From: Cydia pomonella
Lineage: Eukaryota; Arthropoda; Insecta; Lepidoptera; Tortricidae
NCBI RefSeq assembly: GCF_033807575.1
Contig: NC_084716.1
Coordinates: 186,001-250,000, forward strand
Direction: 5' to 3'
Length of the DNA stretch: 64,000 bases
Every line of letters starts with the position of its first letter. Position 1 is the first letter of the stretch. The position numbers were made by a program, and so were the translations under genes. Under the pieces are notes generated by a model, which saw only the letters and a list, made by a program, of their open reading frames with translations, made no database searches and was not told the DNA's origin. Of the stretch, positions 61,683 through 64,000 are shown piece after piece.

Positions 61683-64000
61683 AGTTTTAACTATATGTGA
61701 CGGATTAGACTATGTAAATTTTACTGTAGGTGGAAAAAATCTTATTCTTATGATTGACAATGGCGCAAGTATATCAATTTTACAACAAAGTAACGTTCCC
61801 ACAGAATCGCAGATATATGAGAAGGGTACTATTATATCAGGAGTAGGTGGCAGTATTACTAGTAAACAAGTGGCGGACGTGACTTTACATGACGGAAATA
61901 CGATACAGATTAGGCATAGGTTTCACGTTTTGCAAGATCAGGATATGCCGTGTCATGCGGACGGAGTACTTGGTTTAGACTTCATGCGAACTTATAATGC
62001 GATCATAGACTTAACAAAGGACGAGCTTACTTTGCATTATGGAAATCAAAGGTGTGTGTTACGAATACAAAGAAGTAATGAAAACGAAACTTGTTTATCT
62101 TTGCCAGCGAGAAGTGAGTCTATACATTTAATTAGAGTAAAATCATTCGATTTAGGAAAGGATTACGTTATAAACTCCGAAAAATTGGCCGAAAATGTAT
62201 TTTTGGCGGGAAGTATAAGTAGAGTTAAGCAAAGTAGAATACCAGTGCGAATTTTAAATACAAGTGACGAAAACATAAAATTACCTATTTTTGAACCTAT
62301 TTTAGATAATTTGAGTGATTATAACATTTGTAACTTTCAAAAATGCGACAACGGAGTAGAAAGGGTTAAAAGGTTATTGTCGTCTTTGAAGTTAAATCAT
62401 TTAAATGACGAAGACAGAAAACTTATAGAGTCAATATGTGCCAAATACGCCGATGTTTTTTATTTAGACGGGGATAAATTAGGAACTACGAATGTATCGA
62501 CCCAAAGTATCACTGTGAAACCGGACACGAAACCCATATATACGAAACCGTATAGGTTGCCAGCGTCGATGAAATCGGAGGTTAATAGGCAGGTCGATCA
62601 AATGATTAAAGACGATATAATTGAAGAATCTAAAAGCGATTGGAATAGTCCGATACTATTAGTACCGAAAAAGTCTGACAACAATACAAAGAAATGGCGT
62701 TTAGTCATCGACTACCGAAAAGTAAACAATGTTATCCAGGACGATAAATTTCCACTGCCAAATATTACCGATATTTTAGATTCTCTGTCAGGTGCAATAT
62801 ATTTTAGCCATCTTGATTTACAGCAGTCTTATTATCAAACAGCATTGGACGAAGACAGTAGGAATATAACTTCGTTTTCATCAGGTCAAGGTCAATTCCG
62901 TATGAAAAGGCTCCCAATCGGCCTCAAAATCAGTGCCAGTGCATTTTCCCGGGTAATGTCAATAGCAATGTCAGGACTTTCATATGAAAAGTGTTTTATT
63001 TACATGGACGATCTAGTTGTTTTCGGCAGAAACATGGACCAACACAATAGAAACTTAATCGACGTATTAGAAAGATTACGTAAGGTCAACTTGAGAGTAA
63101 ACCCACAAAAATGTGATTTTCTGAAAAAACAACTACTTTATTTAGGGCATGTAGTATCAGCGGAAGGCGTGTTACCAGATCCGCAAAAAACTAAAGTTTT
63201 AGAGAATTACCCAACACCAACAAACAGTGATGAAGTTAGGAGATTCGTAGCCTTTTGCAACTACTATAGGAAATTTATTCCAAATTTCGCAGAAATAACA
63301 TTACCATTGAACAAATTATGTAGGAAAAATATACCATTTCAATGGACAGAGGAATGCCAAAATTCGTTTAATAAATTAAAAGAGAAACTTATTACTCCCC
63401 CTATCTTACAATACCCAGATTTTTCATCAGAAAATGAGTACATTTTGAAAACAGATGCATCCTCAAGGTCAATCGGTTCGGTACTATGTAACAAAGATCA
63501 GAGACCTATAGCTTATGCTAGTAGACCCTTGAATAAAGCCGAGTTAAATTACCCAGTCATTCAAAAGGAGCTTTTAGCAATCGTCTGGAGTGTACGCTAT
63601 TTTAGACCTTATTTATTTGGAAAACAGTTCACAATAATGACGGACCACAGACCACTCTTATACCTATTCAGCATGAAGGATCCGTCAAGTAGATTAATTA
63701 AATTTAGATTGCAATTAGAGGAATATGACTATAAAATAGTATATATAAAAGGAAGTTCGAACGTAGTGGCAGACGCGTTAAGTAGAATTTCAATTTCGTC
63801 CGACGAATTAAAAAGTATGAGCGAACAAGTTACAGTTATGACAAGGAAACAGAGTAAAAAGTTGAGGCAAGAGGAGGAGTTGTGTGACGAGAGTGTAGGA
63901 GATCTTAGTATACCCGAGAATTCAAGGTCTGATCAGCCGAGAATTGCGGAAATATTAAGAAAACCTAATGACTCAATAGAAATGTTGTTTGAATCAGAAC
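61669..64000 (+). CDS. mdg1/412-like Pol, partial (cut by window end)
   Basis: Lies in the +1 frame relative to Gag and overlaps its last codons at TTTTTTCGA. Protease MIDNGASISIL (61750 region), RT (WRLVIDYRKVNN near 62700, RLPIGLKISASAFSRV, catalytic IYMDDLVVFG near 63000), RNase H (LKTDASSRSIGSVL near 63450, MTDHRPLLYLF). Integrase would follow beyond 64000. No stop seen over about 770 codons. Confidence 0.9.

Larger units (their letters stand above)
59819..64000 (+). mobile_element. mdg1/412-like Ty3/gypsy element, 5' part (runs off window)
   Basis: 5' LTR end at 59939 (...GCCACA), immediately followed by primer binding site TGGCGACCGTGACC (59940-59953), which fits the tRNA-Arg type used by the mdg1/412 group. 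Then a small membrane-protein ORF, Gag, and Pol in another frame up to the window edge. The LTR start is unresolved; TGTAGTAG at 59819 is a candidate because related LTRs begin TGTAGT. No stop is seen in Gag or Pol. Confidence 0.82.

Overview
The window is nuclear DNA of an animal, most probably a moth or butterfly. This is inferred from split protein-coding genes with GT-AG introns, insect-type BEL/Pao, Ty3/gypsy and LINE elements, and short interspersed repeats whose ends look like ones common in Lepidoptera. It holds parts of two conserved host genes in a sea of transposons. At the left edge, on the + strand, is the last coding exon of a TXNL4A/Dim1 U5 snRNP homologue (114-327). The second host gene fills most of the window on the - strand: a TMEM131-family gene (PapD-like secretory-pathway membrane protein), of which I could place 19 exons from 51755 down to the stop codon at 8660-8662. 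All 18 exon junctions keep phase. The N-terminal exon or exons were not found and probably lie beyond the right edge or in the long 5' intron. The two host genes are tail to tail.

Layout: 1-330 TXNL4A end; 1045-7300 an intact BEL/Pao element (identical 180-bp LTRs, 5-bp target duplication) inside a short repeat; 8660-19156 the 3' half of TMEM131; 19157-36471 one 17-kb intron holding LINE fragments, a 3-kb palindromic 120-bp satellite, and a nested stack of LINE, LINE, a deleted mag-like LTR element and a full CsRn1-like gypsy element; 36472-51755 the 5' half of the TMEM131 exons, with a hAT-type element in one intron; 51756-59900 repeats and a LINE; 59900-64000 the 5' part of a mdg1/412-like gypsy element that runs off the window.

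The most striking observation concerns TMEM131. Five different exons each carry a tandem minisatellite whose unit is the 3' end of the exon, plus its 5' splice site, plus the first bases of the intron. Donor copy numbers are 26 (161-bp unit), 20 (135 bp), 46 (84 bp), 3 (135 bp) and 2 (151 bp). A sixth exon has an old, diverged two-copy version. Two arrays (84 and 135 bp) keep the reading frame and contain no stop, so choice among tandem donors could add 28- or 45-residue repeats in frame. In the 3-copy array each unit also carries a good acceptor, so one unit could be spliced as an in-frame 111-nt exon. The very long open frames across 36.6-43.6 kb on both strands are products of this periodicity and are not separate genes.

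The exons of this gene are extremely GC-rich against AT-rich introns. Many intron insertions are nested, which lets relative ages be read from the sequence. Functional statements about splicing of the arrays, about self-priming of the CsRn1-like element and about the taxon are inference and are marked so.
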